The notes under the pieces: model-generated
The model's database searches: none
The model's input: only the letters and a program-made list of their open reading frames with translations
What the model was told of the DNA's origin: nothing
NCBI RefSeq assembly: GCF_038405225.1
Contig: NZ_CP151657.1
Coordinates: 992,001-1,056,000 of the forward strand
Length of the DNA: 64,000 nucleotides
DNA from: Arthrobacter citreus
GTDB lineage: Bacteria > Actinomycetota > Actinomycetes > Actinomycetales > Micrococcaceae
Direction: 5' to 3'
Position numbers and translations under genes: made by a program
Part shown: one piece after another, positions 16,191 to 24,412 of the stretch
Layout of the letters: every line of letters begins with the position of its first letter
How positions within the stretch are numbered: the first letter of the stretch is position 1

Positions 16191-17474
16191 GTGGAAAACA
16201 GGGTCGGAAACGTCAGGGGTGCCCGCGGTTTCGCCGGCACTGCCGTGCTGCTGCTGGTGCTGGCGGCGGGTGCGGCCGGATGCTCGCCGGTGCCGGAACC
16301 GGATGCCGCCGAGTCCGCGTCCCTGGCCCCGGCCACGTCGAAGGCGGCTTCTCCCGGCACCGCTCCAGGGGCGGCTTCGGCCTCGGCTACTCCGGCCCCC
16401 GCTCCGCGGCCGACGCCCGGACTTGGTCCGGACTGTGCCGCTGAACGGTGCTTTTCGATGATGGTGGCCGGTGACCTCCTGGTGCATCCGCAGCTGTGGA
16501 CCCAGGCCGAAACCGATGCGGCGGCCTCAGGGCGCGGGCCGCTGGACTTTGGGCCGCTCCTGGAAGGCAAAAGGGTCTATCTGGACCGTGCTGACGTGGG
16601 GATCTGCCACATGGAGACGCCGGTGGCGCCGCCGCAGGGACCGTACGCCGGGTACCCGCTGTTCAACGTGCCGCCGCAGGTCCTCTCTGCCGCCAAGAAT
16701 GTTGGTTACGACGCCTGCACCACGGCCAGCAACCACACCGTGGATGCCGGAACCGACGGATTGAACCGCACGCTGGCCGAACTGGATGCCCTGGGACTGG
16801 AACACACCGGATCCTACGCCTCGGAGGCGGACGCAGCGCAGCCGATGATCCTGAAGACCCCCGCGGCGAAGGTGTCGGTGATCGAAGCGACCTATGGCCT
16901 GAACGGCATGACCGCGGACTTTGACTGGCAGGTGGACCTGCTGGATCCGGCGGACATGATCGCCCGGGCACAGGCTGCGCGGGCCGCGGGGGCCGACGTC
17001 GTGGTGGGCGCGCTCCATGCCGGCGACGAATATGCTTCGGTACCCAATGACCAGCAGGTGCAAACCGCACACGCCCTGGCCGACAGCGGCGAGTTCGACT
17101 TCATCTACGGCCACCACAGCCACTCCGTGCTGCCCATTGAAAACTACAACGGCACGTGGATTGCGTACGGGCTGGGCAACGCCGTCACCGAACTTTCGCC
17201 CTGGTACGGCGTAAACAATGAAGGGCTGATCCTGCGCGCCCAGTTTGGCCGGGACGGCGCCGGCGCCTGGAGCGTCACCGATCTGGCGTGGGCGCCGTCG
17301 GTGATCGTCCGTGACCCCTACCGCTGGTGCTCCGTCGCCGCTGACCTGCCGCAGGGCGACTGTGCATCCGGGGCGCAGCAGGCCGAAGTCCGGGCGCGCA
17401 CCGTCACCGTGGTCGAATCGATGGGCGCCGCCGAAGCGGGCGCCCGTGAGTGGCTGGTGAGCGCCGAGAAGTAG
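16191..17474 (+). CDS. CapA-like metallophosphatase lipoprotein
   Basis: 427 aa. N-terminal signal with lipobox ending AAGC (Cys31), so probably lipid-anchored outside the membrane, followed by an Ala/Pro/Ser linker to about residue 80. The PGA_cap/CapA fold follows: MMVAGDLLVHPQL, the Asp-Val-Gly-Ile-Cys-His-Met-Glu-Thr-Pro stretch, TTASNHTVDAGTDGL, and FIYGHHSHSVLPIENYNG. CapA-type proteins act in polyglutamate or cell-envelope polymer export; the role here is not known. GTG start at 16191 with GGGAGAG upstream. It converges on gatD with a 5-base gap, so its position beside the peptidoglycan amidation genes may or may not be meaningful. Confidence 0.82.
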   Translation: MENRVGNVRGARGFAGTAVLLLVLAAGAAGCSPVPEPDAAESASLAPATSKAASPGTAPGAASASATPAPAPRPTPGLGPDCAAERCFSMMVAGDLLVHPQLWTQAETDAAASGRGPLDFGPLLEGKRVYLDRADVGICHMETPVAPPQGPYAGYPLFNVPPQVLSAAKNVGYDACTTASNHTVDAGTDGLNRTLAELDALGLEHTGSYASEADAAQPMILKTPAAKVSVIEATYGLNGMTADFDWQVDLLDPADMIARAQAARAAGADVVVGALHAGDEYASVPNDQQVQTAHALADSGEFDFIYGHHSHSVLPIENYNGTWIAYGLGNAVTELSPWYGVNNEGLILRAQFGRDGAGAWSVTDLAWAPSVIVRDPYRWCSVAADLPQGDCASGAQQAEVRARTVTVVESMGAAEAGAREWLVSAEK

Positions 17475-17479
17475 GCGCG

Positions 17480-18244
17480 CTAGCGGGGGCGCTGGCCGGC
17501 GTGCTGCCGGGCCAGCTCGGACAGCTTCGCCAGCTCGTCCAGATCCCGCGCCGAGGGCGGAGCCGGTTCAAAGGCGCCGAACTTGCGCGTCACGGCCTGC
17601 TCAATGAGGAAGTCGGCGATGGCCGGGTTCTTGGGCAGCAGGGAGCCGTGCAGGTAGCTGGCCACGACGTTGCGGTAGCGGGCGCCCTCGTAGTTGTCCT
17701 TGGAGTTGTTGCCCTCGCCCTTGCGGACCTCGGCCAGCGGCTTGACGCCTGAGCCCAGGAACGTTTGGCCGGAGTGGTTCTCGTAACCGTGGATCTCGCC
17801 GAACTCCTCGCTGACGGACAGCACGTTGCCGATCAGGCGCTCGGTGCCGCCGTGCGTTTCCAGGTCCAGCAGGCCGATCCCGGGAATGACGGTGCCGGTG
17901 TGGGTCTTGAAAAACCGTCCAAACAGCTGGTACAGCCCGCAGATCGCCAGCATCGGAACGTCGTCCTCGGCCATGGCCCGCAGGGTGGGAGCCAGCGCCT
18001 GCAGGTCCTCCTGGATGACAACCTGTCCGCTGTCCTGCCCGCCGCCGCCCACCAGGAGGTCAACGTCGGCCGGGAAGTCGTCGCCCACGTTGTATTCCAT
18101 GACGTTGGCGGTGTAGCCGTTCCACTTCAGGCGCTGCTTCAGGACCAGGACGTTGCCCCAGTCGCCGTAGATGTTCATTTCCCGCGGGTACAGCTGCAGG
18201 ATGTTGATGCTCCGGTTGCCCGCTGCCGTTTGGTCCTCGCTCAT
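17480..18244 (-). CDS. gatD: Lipid II isoglutaminyl synthase, glutaminase subunit GatD
   Basis: Releases ammonia from glutamine for MurT, which amidates D-glutamate in the lipid II stem peptide. 254 aa class I glutamine amidotransferase-like domain: YPREMNIYGDWGNVLVLK at 19-36, nucleophile Cys102 in AICGLYQLFG, and catalytic His199 in VASYLHGSLLP. No Glu completes the triad, as is known for GatD. Its ATG overlaps the murT stop by 4 bases, so the two are translationally coupled. Confidence 0.93.
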   Translation of the reverse strand: MSEDQTAAGNRSINILQLYPREMNIYGDWGNVLVLKQRLKWNGYTANVMEYNVGDDFPADVDLLVGGGGQDSGQVVIQEDLQALAPTLRAMAEDDVPMLAICGLYQLFGRFFKTHTGTVIPGIGLLDLETHGGTERLIGNVLSVSEEFGEIHGYENHSGQTFLGSGVKPLAEVRKGEGNNSKDNYEGARYRNVVASYLHGSLLPKNPAIADFLIEQAVTRKFGAFEPAPPSARDLDELAKLSELARQHAGQRPR

Positions 18245-19512
18245 GAGACCACCTCTACTGTCGTGATCTTGGAAAGTTCGCGCCGCACGGCCAGCATGGC
18301 CGTGTACGTGCAGAAGATGCGCATGGGGCGCTGGCCGGAAACGGCGATAAAGGCCTTTAGCGCATCGGTGATGTCCGGATTGATGTCCGCCACCGGAACG
18401 TCGTCGTACTTCAGCCGCAGCGCCATGTCGTAGGCGCGCACGCCGGTGACCATGTTCACTCCGTCCGCGGCCAGGGTCTCGAAATCAACGTCCCACAGCC
18501 AGGACATGTCGCGTCCGTCGGCGTAGTTGTCGTTGATGGCAATCATGGTGGAGTATCCGTGGGCAGCAAAGGACTTCAGGCCGAGCCGGAAACCGCTGGG
18601 GTTCTTCACCAGCACCAGTTCCAGGGGCTGTCCGTTGACCACCAGGGACTCGCCGCGCCCAAACGCCGGCTCCACGTTGGACAGCGCCGTGAACAGGGCG
18701 CCGCTGTTGGCCGAAGGCCCGGCGATGACGCGGGCCAGGGCCAGTGCGGCCGCCGCGTTGAAGATGTTGTAGACCCCGCGCAGCTTCAGGCCCGTGGTCA
18801 CCACCGTGTCATCCACGCGGAAATCGGCGTCGCTTTCGGCCACGCGTTCCAGCACGACGTCGGCGGGCAGCACGGCGGCCAGGGCTTCGGCCTTGGAGCC
18901 GCGCATCTCGTCGTCGTTTGGGAAGGTGCTGCGCAGGGACGAGTCGAGGCCAAAGTAGCGGACCTCCTGCTGATCCAGGGATGCGGCAATGGAGGCGACG
19001 CGCGGGTCCTCGCGGTTGAGCACCACCGTTTGTGTGGTGGCCTTGGCGATGGACTCCAGCAGCCGGGTGGTCTTGTCGATTTCACCGAACCGGTCCAGCT
19101 GGTCGCGAAGCACGTTCAGCAGCAGCGAATAGCGCGGCTGGATCAGCTTCACGAAGTGCACGGCGTGCGCTTCGTCCAGTTCCAGGACGGCGACGTCGGC
19201 GTCCAGGCGGCCGCGCCAGTCCACTTCGCCCAGCAGCGCCGCGGCGACACCGCGGGTGAAGTTGCTGCCGGTGCGGTTGGTGAACACCTTCAGGCCCTGG
19301 GATTCGAGCAGTTCCACGACCATTTTGGTGGTGGTGGTTTTCCCGTTGGTTCCGGAAACGACGGCGACGCCCAGAGGCAGGTCGGCCAGCGTGCGGCGGA
19401 TGAAATCGGGGTCGATTTTCTCCACCACGAGGCCGGGCAATGCGGAGCCGCCGCCGCGCAGTTTGGAGGCACTGCGGACCAGCTTGCCTGTCAGGACGGA
19501 GAAAGAACTCAT
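18241..19512 (-). CDS. murT: Lipid II isoglutaminyl synthase, ligase subunit MurT
   Basis: Mur ligase-like ATPase that activates the D-Glu carboxylate of lipid II for amidation. 423 aa: N-terminal region, P-loop SGTNGKTTTTK (53-63), central Mur domain with LELDEAHAVHFVK and LNVLRDQLDRFGEID, and C-terminal DUF1727 region (LVLVKNPSGFRLGL...INDNYADGRDMSWLWDVD). The Cys4 zinc ribbon of the staphylococcal protein is missing: the only Cys is in IFCTYTAML near the C-terminus. A TATATT box at 19521-19526 lies 8 bases before the ATG, suggesting an almost leaderless transcript. It is first in the murT-gatD unit and divergent from pdxT. Confidence 0.92.
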   Translation of the reverse strand: MSSFSVLTGKLVRSASKLRGGGSALPGLVVEKIDPDFIRRTLADLPLGVAVVSGTNGKTTTTKMVVELLESQGLKVFTNRTGSNFTRGVAAALLGEVDWRGRLDADVAVLELDEAHAVHFVKLIQPRYSLLLNVLRDQLDRFGEIDKTTRLLESIAKATTQTVVLNREDPRVASIAASLDQQEVRYFGLDSSLRSTFPNDDEMRGSKAEALAAVLPADVVLERVAESDADFRVDDTVVTTGLKLRGVYNIFNAAAALALARVIAGPSANSGALFTALSNVEPAFGRGESLVVNGQPLELVLVKNPSGFRLGLKSFAAHGYSTMIAINDNYADGRDMSWLWDVDFETLAADGVNMVTGVRAYDMALRLKYDDVPVADINPDITDALKAFIAVSGQRPMRIFCTYTAMLAVRRELSKITTVEVVS

Positions 19513-19582
19513 GGTTTATGAATATATCGTAAGGAGCCGCTCCGGCCCTTGCCGGTGCGCGCCCGCTGACCGTGCTGCGCCG

Positions 19583-19588
19583 TAGACT
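19583..19588 (+). promoter_or_regulatory. -10 box of pdxT, leaderless transcript predicted
   Basis: TAGACT lies 6 bases before the ATG at 19595, which would make the A of the start codon the first transcribed base. No ribosome binding site is present. No convincing -35 box. Confidence 0.55.
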
Positions 19589-19594
19589 GGCCGG

Positions 19595-20317
19595 ATGATG
19601 AAAGCGAGCGTCTTTCCTTTGCACACACCGCCGCGCCCGCTGCCGCGCCCGCTGCAGGTGGGCGTCCTGGCCCTGCAGGGCGGTGTCCGCGAGCATGCGG
19701 CGAGTCTGGAAGCGTCGGGGGCGAAGGTCGTTTTAGTGCGCCGGCCCCAAGAGCTTAAGGGCTTGGACGGGCTGGTGCTCCCGGGCGGGGAATCAACCAC
19801 CATGGATAAGCTCCTGCGGGCCTTTGGCGTTTATTCTCCGCTTCAGGAGCTGATCCGCGGCGGGCTGCCGGTGTACGGTTCCTGCGCCGGAATGATCCTG
19901 CTTGCCGACCATATTTCAGACCCGGCCCGGGACCTTTCGGGTGCGCCGCAGCAGACCCTGGGCGGGCTGGACATTGAAGTCCGGCGCAATGCGTTCGGCC
20001 GGCAGCGGGAGTCCTTCGAAACGCTCCTGGACTTCAAGGGCCTTCAGAATCTGCCCTCGGCGGACGCCGGCAGTCATCCGGAGCCGGTCCATGCCGTTTT
20101 TATCCGCGCGCCGTGGGTGGAAAAGGTGGGCGATTCCGTCGAAGTGCTGGCCCGGGTTCCGCCGCAGGAGCCGGGTCATGCGTCTGCCGGCGATTTCGTC
20201 GCTAGAATTGTGGCAGTGCGTTCGGGAAATCTGCTGGCCACCTCATTCCATCCGGAGGTAACGGGGGAGAGCCGCGTTCACGAACTTTTTATCCAGATGA
20301 TCAGAGGAGAAGCGTAG
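19595..20317 (+). CDS. pdxT: Pyridoxal 5'-phosphate synthase glutaminase subunit PdxT
   Basis: Supplies ammonia from glutamine to PdxS. 240 aa class I amidotransferase: [12 protein letters not shown] near 23, [14 protein letters not shown], nucleophile Cys in [11 protein letters not shown] near 95, and His/Glu in [17 protein letters not shown] near the C-terminus. It is slightly longer than usual because of an N-terminal Pro-rich extension. It lies 3 bases before yebC and has its own promoter, so it is not co-transcribed with pdxS. Confidence 0.95.
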   Translation: MMKASVFPLHTPPRPLPRPLQVGVLALQGGVREHAASLEASGAKVVLVRRPQELKGLDGLVLPGGESTTMDKLLRAFGVYSPLQELIRGGLPVYGSCAGMILLADHISDPARDLSGAPQQTLGGLDIEVRRNAFGRQRESFETLLDFKGLQNLPSADAGSHPEPVHAVFIRAPWVEKVGDSVEVLARVPPQEPGHASAGDFVARIVAVRSGNLLATSFHPEVTGESRVHELFIQMIRGEA

Positions 20318-20320
20318 AGC

Positions 20321-21076
20321 ATGTCGGGCCACTCTAAATGGGCAACCACTAAGCACAAAAAGGCAGTTATTGACGCCAAGCGTGCAAAGTCGTTCGCCAA
20401 GCTGATCAAGAACATCGAAGTTGCGGCCCGCGCGGGCGGCGCCGACATGGCCGGAAACCCCGGCCTTGAACTCGCCGTTGCCAAGGCCAAAAAGACCTCT
20501 GTTCCCATCGACAACATCAACCGCGCCGTCAAGCGCGGCGCCGGTCTCCTGGGCGAAGCGGTGGACTACCAGACCATCATGTACGAGGGCTACGGCCCGC
20601 AGGGCACCGCACTGCTGATCGAGTGCCTCACGGACAACAAGAACCGCGCCGCTTCGGAAGTGCGCCTGGCTGTCACCCGCAACGGCGGCAACATGGGCGA
20701 TCCCGGGTCGGTGGCCTACATGTTCACCCGCAAGGGCGTTGTTACGCTGCCCAAGAAGGACCTCACCGAGGATGACCTGCTGATGGCTGTGCTGGACGCC
20801 GGCGCTGACGAGGTCAAGGAATCCGGTGACAACTTCGAGATCATTTCGGAGGCCGCAGACCTGCGCGCCGTTGTCGCAGCCCTGGAGGAAGCGGGCATCG
20901 AGTACGACACCGACGAAGCCGAATTCCTGCCCTCCATGCACGTGGAGCTGGAAGCCGACAACGCCCGGAAGTTCCTGAAGCTCGTGGATGCTGTGGAGGA
21001 CCTGGACGACGTCCAGAACGTGTACTCCAACGCAGACATCCCCGCCGAGGTCTTCGCCCAGCTCGAAGACGACTGA
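20321..21076 (+). CDS. yebC: YebC/PmpR (TACO1) family regulatory protein
   Basis: 251 aa, the usual length. N-terminal signature [23 protein letters not shown], then [14 protein letters not shown] DNIN...[21 protein letters not shown]. The family was described as transcription factors and more recently as factors that relieve ribosome stalling on proline stretches. Its place just before ruvC is conserved across bacteria. AGAGGAG-type ribosome binding site before the ATG at 20321. Confidence 0.95.
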   Translation: MSGHSKWATTKHKKAVIDAKRAKSFAKLIKNIEVAARAGGADMAGNPGLELAVAKAKKTSVPIDNINRAVKRGAGLLGEAVDYQTIMYEGYGPQGTALLIECLTDNKNRAASEVRLAVTRNGGNMGDPGSVAYMFTRKGVVTLPKKDLTEDDLLMAVLDAGADEVKESGDNFEIISEAADLRAVVAALEEAGIEYDTDEAEFLPSMHVELEADNARKFLKLVDAVEDLDDVQNVYSNADIPAEVFAQLEDD

Positions 21077-21080
21077 TCGG

Positions 21081-21686
21081 GTGAGCCTGCGCGTCCTGGG
21101 GGTTGATCCGGGCCTGACCCGGTGCGGCCTGGGCGTGGTCGACGTCGAACGCAACCGCCGTGCCACCCTTGTGGCCGTTGGCGTGGTCGGCACCGTGGCG
21201 GGAACCGCCCTGGACGGCAGGCTGCTTGTCATTTCAGACGCGATCGAGCTGTGGCTTGACACCCACAAGCCGGATGTCCTGGCCGTGGAGCGGGTGTTCA
21301 GCCAGCTCAACGTCAGTACGGTCATGGGCACCGCGCAGGCGTCCGGCGTCGTCATTGCGGCCGCCGCGCGGCGCGGCATTCCCGTGGCCCTGCACACCCC
21401 CACCGAGGTTAAAGCCGCCGTGACGGGATCCGGCGGCGCAAATAAGGACGCCGTGGGGAAGATGGTCACCAAGATCCTCCGGCTCGACGCGCCTCCCACG
21501 CCCGCCGACGCGGCCGACGCCCTGGCGCTGGCCATCACGCACGCATGGCGCCGAGGTGTCGCCGGTCCGGGGCAAACCACGGCCGGCTCCGCGTCCGGTG
21601 CCCGCGCGGTCCGCAAGCCTCCCACGAGCGGCCTGACCCCCGCCCAGCGGCTGTGGGCCGAGGCGGAAGCCCGCGCCCGCCGCTGA
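21081..21686 (+). CDS. ruvC: Holliday junction resolvase RuvC
   Basis: Cuts Holliday junctions delivered by RuvAB. 201 aa, RNase H fold: catalytic Asp in [11 protein letters not shown] near residue 7, Glu in [10 protein letters not shown] near 68, and Asp pair in [15 protein letters not shown] near 137-151. GTG start at 21081, 4 bases after the yebC stop. The C-terminal tail (about 40 residues after the core) is longer than in E. coli. Confidence 0.95.
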   Translation: MSLRVLGVDPGLTRCGLGVVDVERNRRATLVAVGVVGTVAGTALDGRLLVISDAIELWLDTHKPDVLAVERVFSQLNVSTVMGTAQASGVVIAAAARRGIPVALHTPTEVKAAVTGSGGANKDAVGKMVTKILRLDAPPTPADAADALALAITHAWRRGVAGPGQTTAGSASGARAVRKPPTSGLTPAQRLWAEAEARARR

Positions 21687-21748
21687 CGGCGGGACTGCTC
21701 CGACAGCGCGCCGGAACCGGGAAACCGCAGCGGTACACAGTAGGGTAT

Positions 21749-21764
21749 TCGTAGATATGTTCTA
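21749..21764. promoter_or_regulatory. Possible degenerate LexA box upstream of ruvA
   Basis: TCGTAGATATGTTCTA matches the consensus TCGAACATATGTTCGA at 13 of 16 positions, but the left half reads GTAG instead of GAAC. It also forms the inverted repeat GTAGA-N5-TCTAC (21751-21765). A TAGGGT hexamer at 21741-21746 could be the -10, which would put the site on the transcript start. Confidence 0.45.
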
Positions 21765-21785
21765 CACAGCCCCTGGAGTTTTGTC

Positions 21786-22415
21786 ATGATCGCATCCCTG
21801 CGCGGGACAGTAACGCACGTTGGCCTGCAATCGGCAGTGATCGACGTCAACGGTTTGGGCATGCTGGTCCAAGCCACCCCGCAAACCCTGGGTTCCCTGC
21901 ATGTGGGCCGCGAGGCGCTGGTCCAGACGGCCATGATTGTCCGCGAGGACTCCATGACGCTGTACGGATTCACCGACGCGGACCAGCGGGAAGTTTTTGA
22001 AACCCTGCTGAGCGTCTCAGGCGTCGGTCCCCGGATCGCCCTGGGGGTCCTGGCCGTCCATACTCCTGAAGCAATCCGCGTCGCCGCATCCTCCGGCGAC
22101 GACAAGGCCTTCAGTAAGGTTTCCGGCATCGGGCCGAAGGGCGCCCGCCGCATCGTGCTGGAACTGGCGGACAAACTGGTGCCGCTGGGTACCGCGGAAA
22201 GTCCCGCCGCAGCGCGCTGGCAGGACCAGGTCCTGGCCGCCATGACGGGGTTGGGCTGGACGGAAAAGGATGCCACCGCCGCCATCGACGCCGCCGTCGC
22301 CGAAGCGCCCGACGTTGCCGCCGCCGGCAACGTCGGCGAAATCCTGAAACTGACGCTCCGCCGCCTGGGCACCGACGGCGCACGGGCGCGGGCTCCCCGC
22401 CAGCAGGTGGGCTGA
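21786..22415 (+). CDS. ruvA: Holliday junction branch migration protein RuvA
   Basis: Tetramer that binds Holliday junctions and recruits RuvB. 209 aa: OB fold in the first 65 residues ([23 protein letters not shown]), tandem helix-hairpin-helix ([16 protein letters not shown] at 73-88, [19 protein letters not shown] near 110), and the C-terminal RuvB-contact domain ([17 protein letters not shown]). A 99-base gap from ruvC with its own possible promoter. Confidence 0.96.
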   Translation: MIASLRGTVTHVGLQSAVIDVNGLGMLVQATPQTLGSLHVGREALVQTAMIVREDSMTLYGFTDADQREVFETLLSVSGVGPRIALGVLAVHTPEAIRVAASSGDDKAFSKVSGIGPKGARRIVLELADKLVPLGTAESPAAARWQDQVLAAMTGLGWTEKDATAAIDAAVAEAPDVAAAGNVGEILKLTLRRLGTDGARARAPRQQVG

Positions 22416-22416
22416 G

Positions 22417-23499
22417 GTGTCCGCACTGTCCGGGGACGGTCTGGTTGCCCCCACCGGGGACCCGGACGACAAAGCCATCGAAGCTGCGCTGCGGCCGAAA
22501 AACCTCGACGACTTTGTCGGCCAGAAACGGGTGCGCGAGCAGCTGTCCCTTGTGCTGGAGGCTTCCCGCCTGCGGGGACGCAGCGCCGACCACGTGCTGT
22601 TGTCCGGTCCTCCCGGGCTGGGCAAGACCACGCTGTCCATGATTATTGCCGCCGAAATGAATGCACCGCTGAGGATCTCCTCCGGACCGGCCATCCAGCA
22701 TGCCGGCGACCTGGCCGCCATCCTGTCCTCGCTCACCGAGGGGGAGGTGCTGTTCCTCGACGAAATCCACCGCATGTCCCGGCCGGCCGAGGAAATGCTT
22801 TACATGGCCATGGAAGATTTCCGGGTGGACATCATTGTGGGCAAGGGTGCCGGAGCCACGGCCATTCCGCTGGATCTGCCGCCGTTCACCCTGGTGGGAG
22901 CCACCACCCGGGCCGGACTGCTGCCCGGCCCGCTGCGGGACCGCTTTGGCTTCACCGGACACCTGGAGTTCTACTCCACCGCCGAGCTGGAGCTTGTGCT
23001 GCGCCGCTCGGCCATGCTGATGGACATGAAGGTCAATTCCGCCGGGTTCGCCGAGGTTGCCGGACGTTCCCGGGGAACTCCGCGCATCGCAAACCGGCTG
23101 CTGCGCCGGGTGCGGGACTGGGCGCTGGTGCACGGCGTGGACCAGATTGACGCCCGCACCGCCGGAGCTGCCCTGGACATGTACGAAGTGGATGCCCGCG
23201 GCCTGGACCGGTTGGACCGCTCCGTGCTCCGGGCGCTGGTGACCAAGTTCAACGGGGGACCGGTGGGCCTGTCCACCCTCGCCATCGCCGTGGGCGAGGA
23301 ACCGGAAACCGTGGAAACCGTGGCCGAACCGTATCTCGTCCGTGAAGGGCTGCTCGGCCGCACACCGCGCGGACGGGTTGCCACCCGCGCCGCGTGGGAG
23401 CATTTGGGCCTGCAGATGCCGGACAATGTGGCCGCCGGCCTTCCCGAGAACATGTTCTCCGGTCCCGGCACCAACACGTCCGCCGACGACGAAGCCTAG
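22417..23499 (+). CDS. ruvB: Holliday junction branch migration ATPase RuvB
   Basis: Hexameric motor that drives branch migration with RuvA. 360 aa: [19 protein letters not shown] near 24, Walker [11 protein letters not shown] near 68-77, Walker B LFLDEIHR near 112, sensor [16 protein letters not shown] near 164, and C-terminal winged helix ([17 protein letters not shown]). GTG start one base after the ruvA stop; same operon. Confidence 0.97.
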   Translation: MSALSGDGLVAPTGDPDDKAIEAALRPKNLDDFVGQKRVREQLSLVLEASRLRGRSADHVLLSGPPGLGKTTLSMIIAAEMNAPLRISSGPAIQHAGDLAAILSSLTEGEVLFLDEIHRMSRPAEEMLYMAMEDFRVDIIVGKGAGATAIPLDLPPFTLVGATTRAGLLPGPLRDRFGFTGHLEFYSTAELELVLRRSAMLMDMKVNSAGFAEVAGRSRGTPRIANRLLRRVRDWALVHGVDQIDARTAGAALDMYEVDARGLDRLDRSVLRALVTKFNGGPVGLSTLAIAVGEEPETVETVAEPYLVREGLLGRTPRGRVATRAAWEHLGLQMPDNVAAGLPENMFSGPGTNTSADDEA

Positions 23500-23820
23500 T
23501 TCCGGCCGCTGCGGAGGATCCGTTTCGGGATTGACTTGAGGCCCGGGGCGTGGCGGGGGACAATTAGCATCGAAGAAGGCGGAAAAGTACAGCTTCTGCG
23601 GCAACTTTTCGGCCGCGGTGCGCGTTTTACCTTTAGACTGGTCATTCGTTGGGCGGGCAATGTGCCTGGCCGCGTGACCTGATCTCGTCTCATGATCTCG
23701 GTTATTGATCGAGTCGCCCCAAGGGATAACGGCGGCACCGAAGCCGGTGGCCGCCCTGTCCAGTGATACCCGCACACCAATCTCCAACAGAAACGGAACC
23801 ACTCTGTGTTCTTAAACATC
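23500..23820 (+). other. 321-base gap between ruvB and yajC
   Basis: No open frame with coding character. It contains a TAGACT hexamer (23634-23639) that could be the yajC -10, two copies of TGATCTCG about 5 bases apart near 23680-23700, and a GC-rich hairpin around 23730-23757 (GGCGGCACCG against CCGGTGGCCGCC, one bulge). This suggests a structured yajC leader of about 175 bases. No terminator with a T tract was found after ruvB. Confidence 0.5.
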
Positions 23821-24321
23821 ATGGCCCAAACCACCACGGAACAGGCCCCCGGCGGCTTCTCGTTCTCCAGCCTCCTGCTGCCGATCCTGCTGGCACTGTT
23901 CATCTTCATGATGTTCCGCAAGCAGAAGAAGACGCAGAAGACGGTACAGGAGCAGCGGACCCAGATGGTTCCCGGCACCGAGGTCATGACCCAGTTCGGT
24001 CTGTTCGGAACGATCCTCTCGATCAACAACGAGGAGAACAAGGCAGTCCTGGAGCTCTCTCCCGGCAACACCGCCACCGTGCACCTCCAGGCGCTGACCA
24101 AGGTGGTCACCACGTCCGAGCCCGCCGTTGACGAAGAGGCTCCGGTTGTTCCGGACGACGCTTCCTCGATCACCGCTGCGGACCACAGCGGTGACGCCGC
24201 CCGCCAGGCCCAGGCTGCCCCGGCCGGCGATGTCCGCCGCGACGATTCGGCGGCGCACGCCGATGAGACTCCCGAGGAAACACTCGATCGCCTGAACCGC
24301 GAAAACAAGAAAGAGAACTAG
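23821..24321 (+). CDS. yajC: Preprotein translocase subunit YajC
   Basis: Single-pass membrane partner of SecDF. 166 aa from the ATG at 23821; a GTG at 23806 would add five residues, and neither has a clear ribosome binding site. One transmembrane helix (FSSLLLPILLALFIFMMF, about 14-31), the basic RKQKKTQK stretch, then the soluble domain MVPGTEVMTQFGLFGTI. The C-terminal 60 residues are acidic and Ala-rich, longer than in E. coli. First gene of yajC-secD-secF. Confidence 0.92.
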   Translation: MAQTTTEQAPGGFSFSSLLLPILLALFIFMMFRKQKKTQKTVQEQRTQMVPGTEVMTQFGLFGTILSINNEENKAVLELSPGNTATVHLQALTKVVTTSEPAVDEEAPVVPDDASSITAADHSGDAARQAQAAPAGDVRRDDSAAHADETPEETLDRLNRENKKEN

Positions 24322-24332
24322 ACTCTCCACGG

Positions 24333-24359
24333 GCCTGCGGAGGATGACTCTCCGCAGGC
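24333..24359 (+). promoter_or_regulatory. Perfect 10-bp hairpin between yajC and secD
   Basis: GCCTGCGGAG pairs with CTCCGCAGGC across a 7-base loop. There is no T tract, so it more likely adjusts the relative output of yajC and secD (partial termination or mRNA stability) than ends transcription. Confidence 0.55.
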
Positions 24360-24412
24360 TGGCCGGGGTCGACCACGCCTCCGGTGTCTCACCCCTGTAA
24401 GGACTACCCTCT

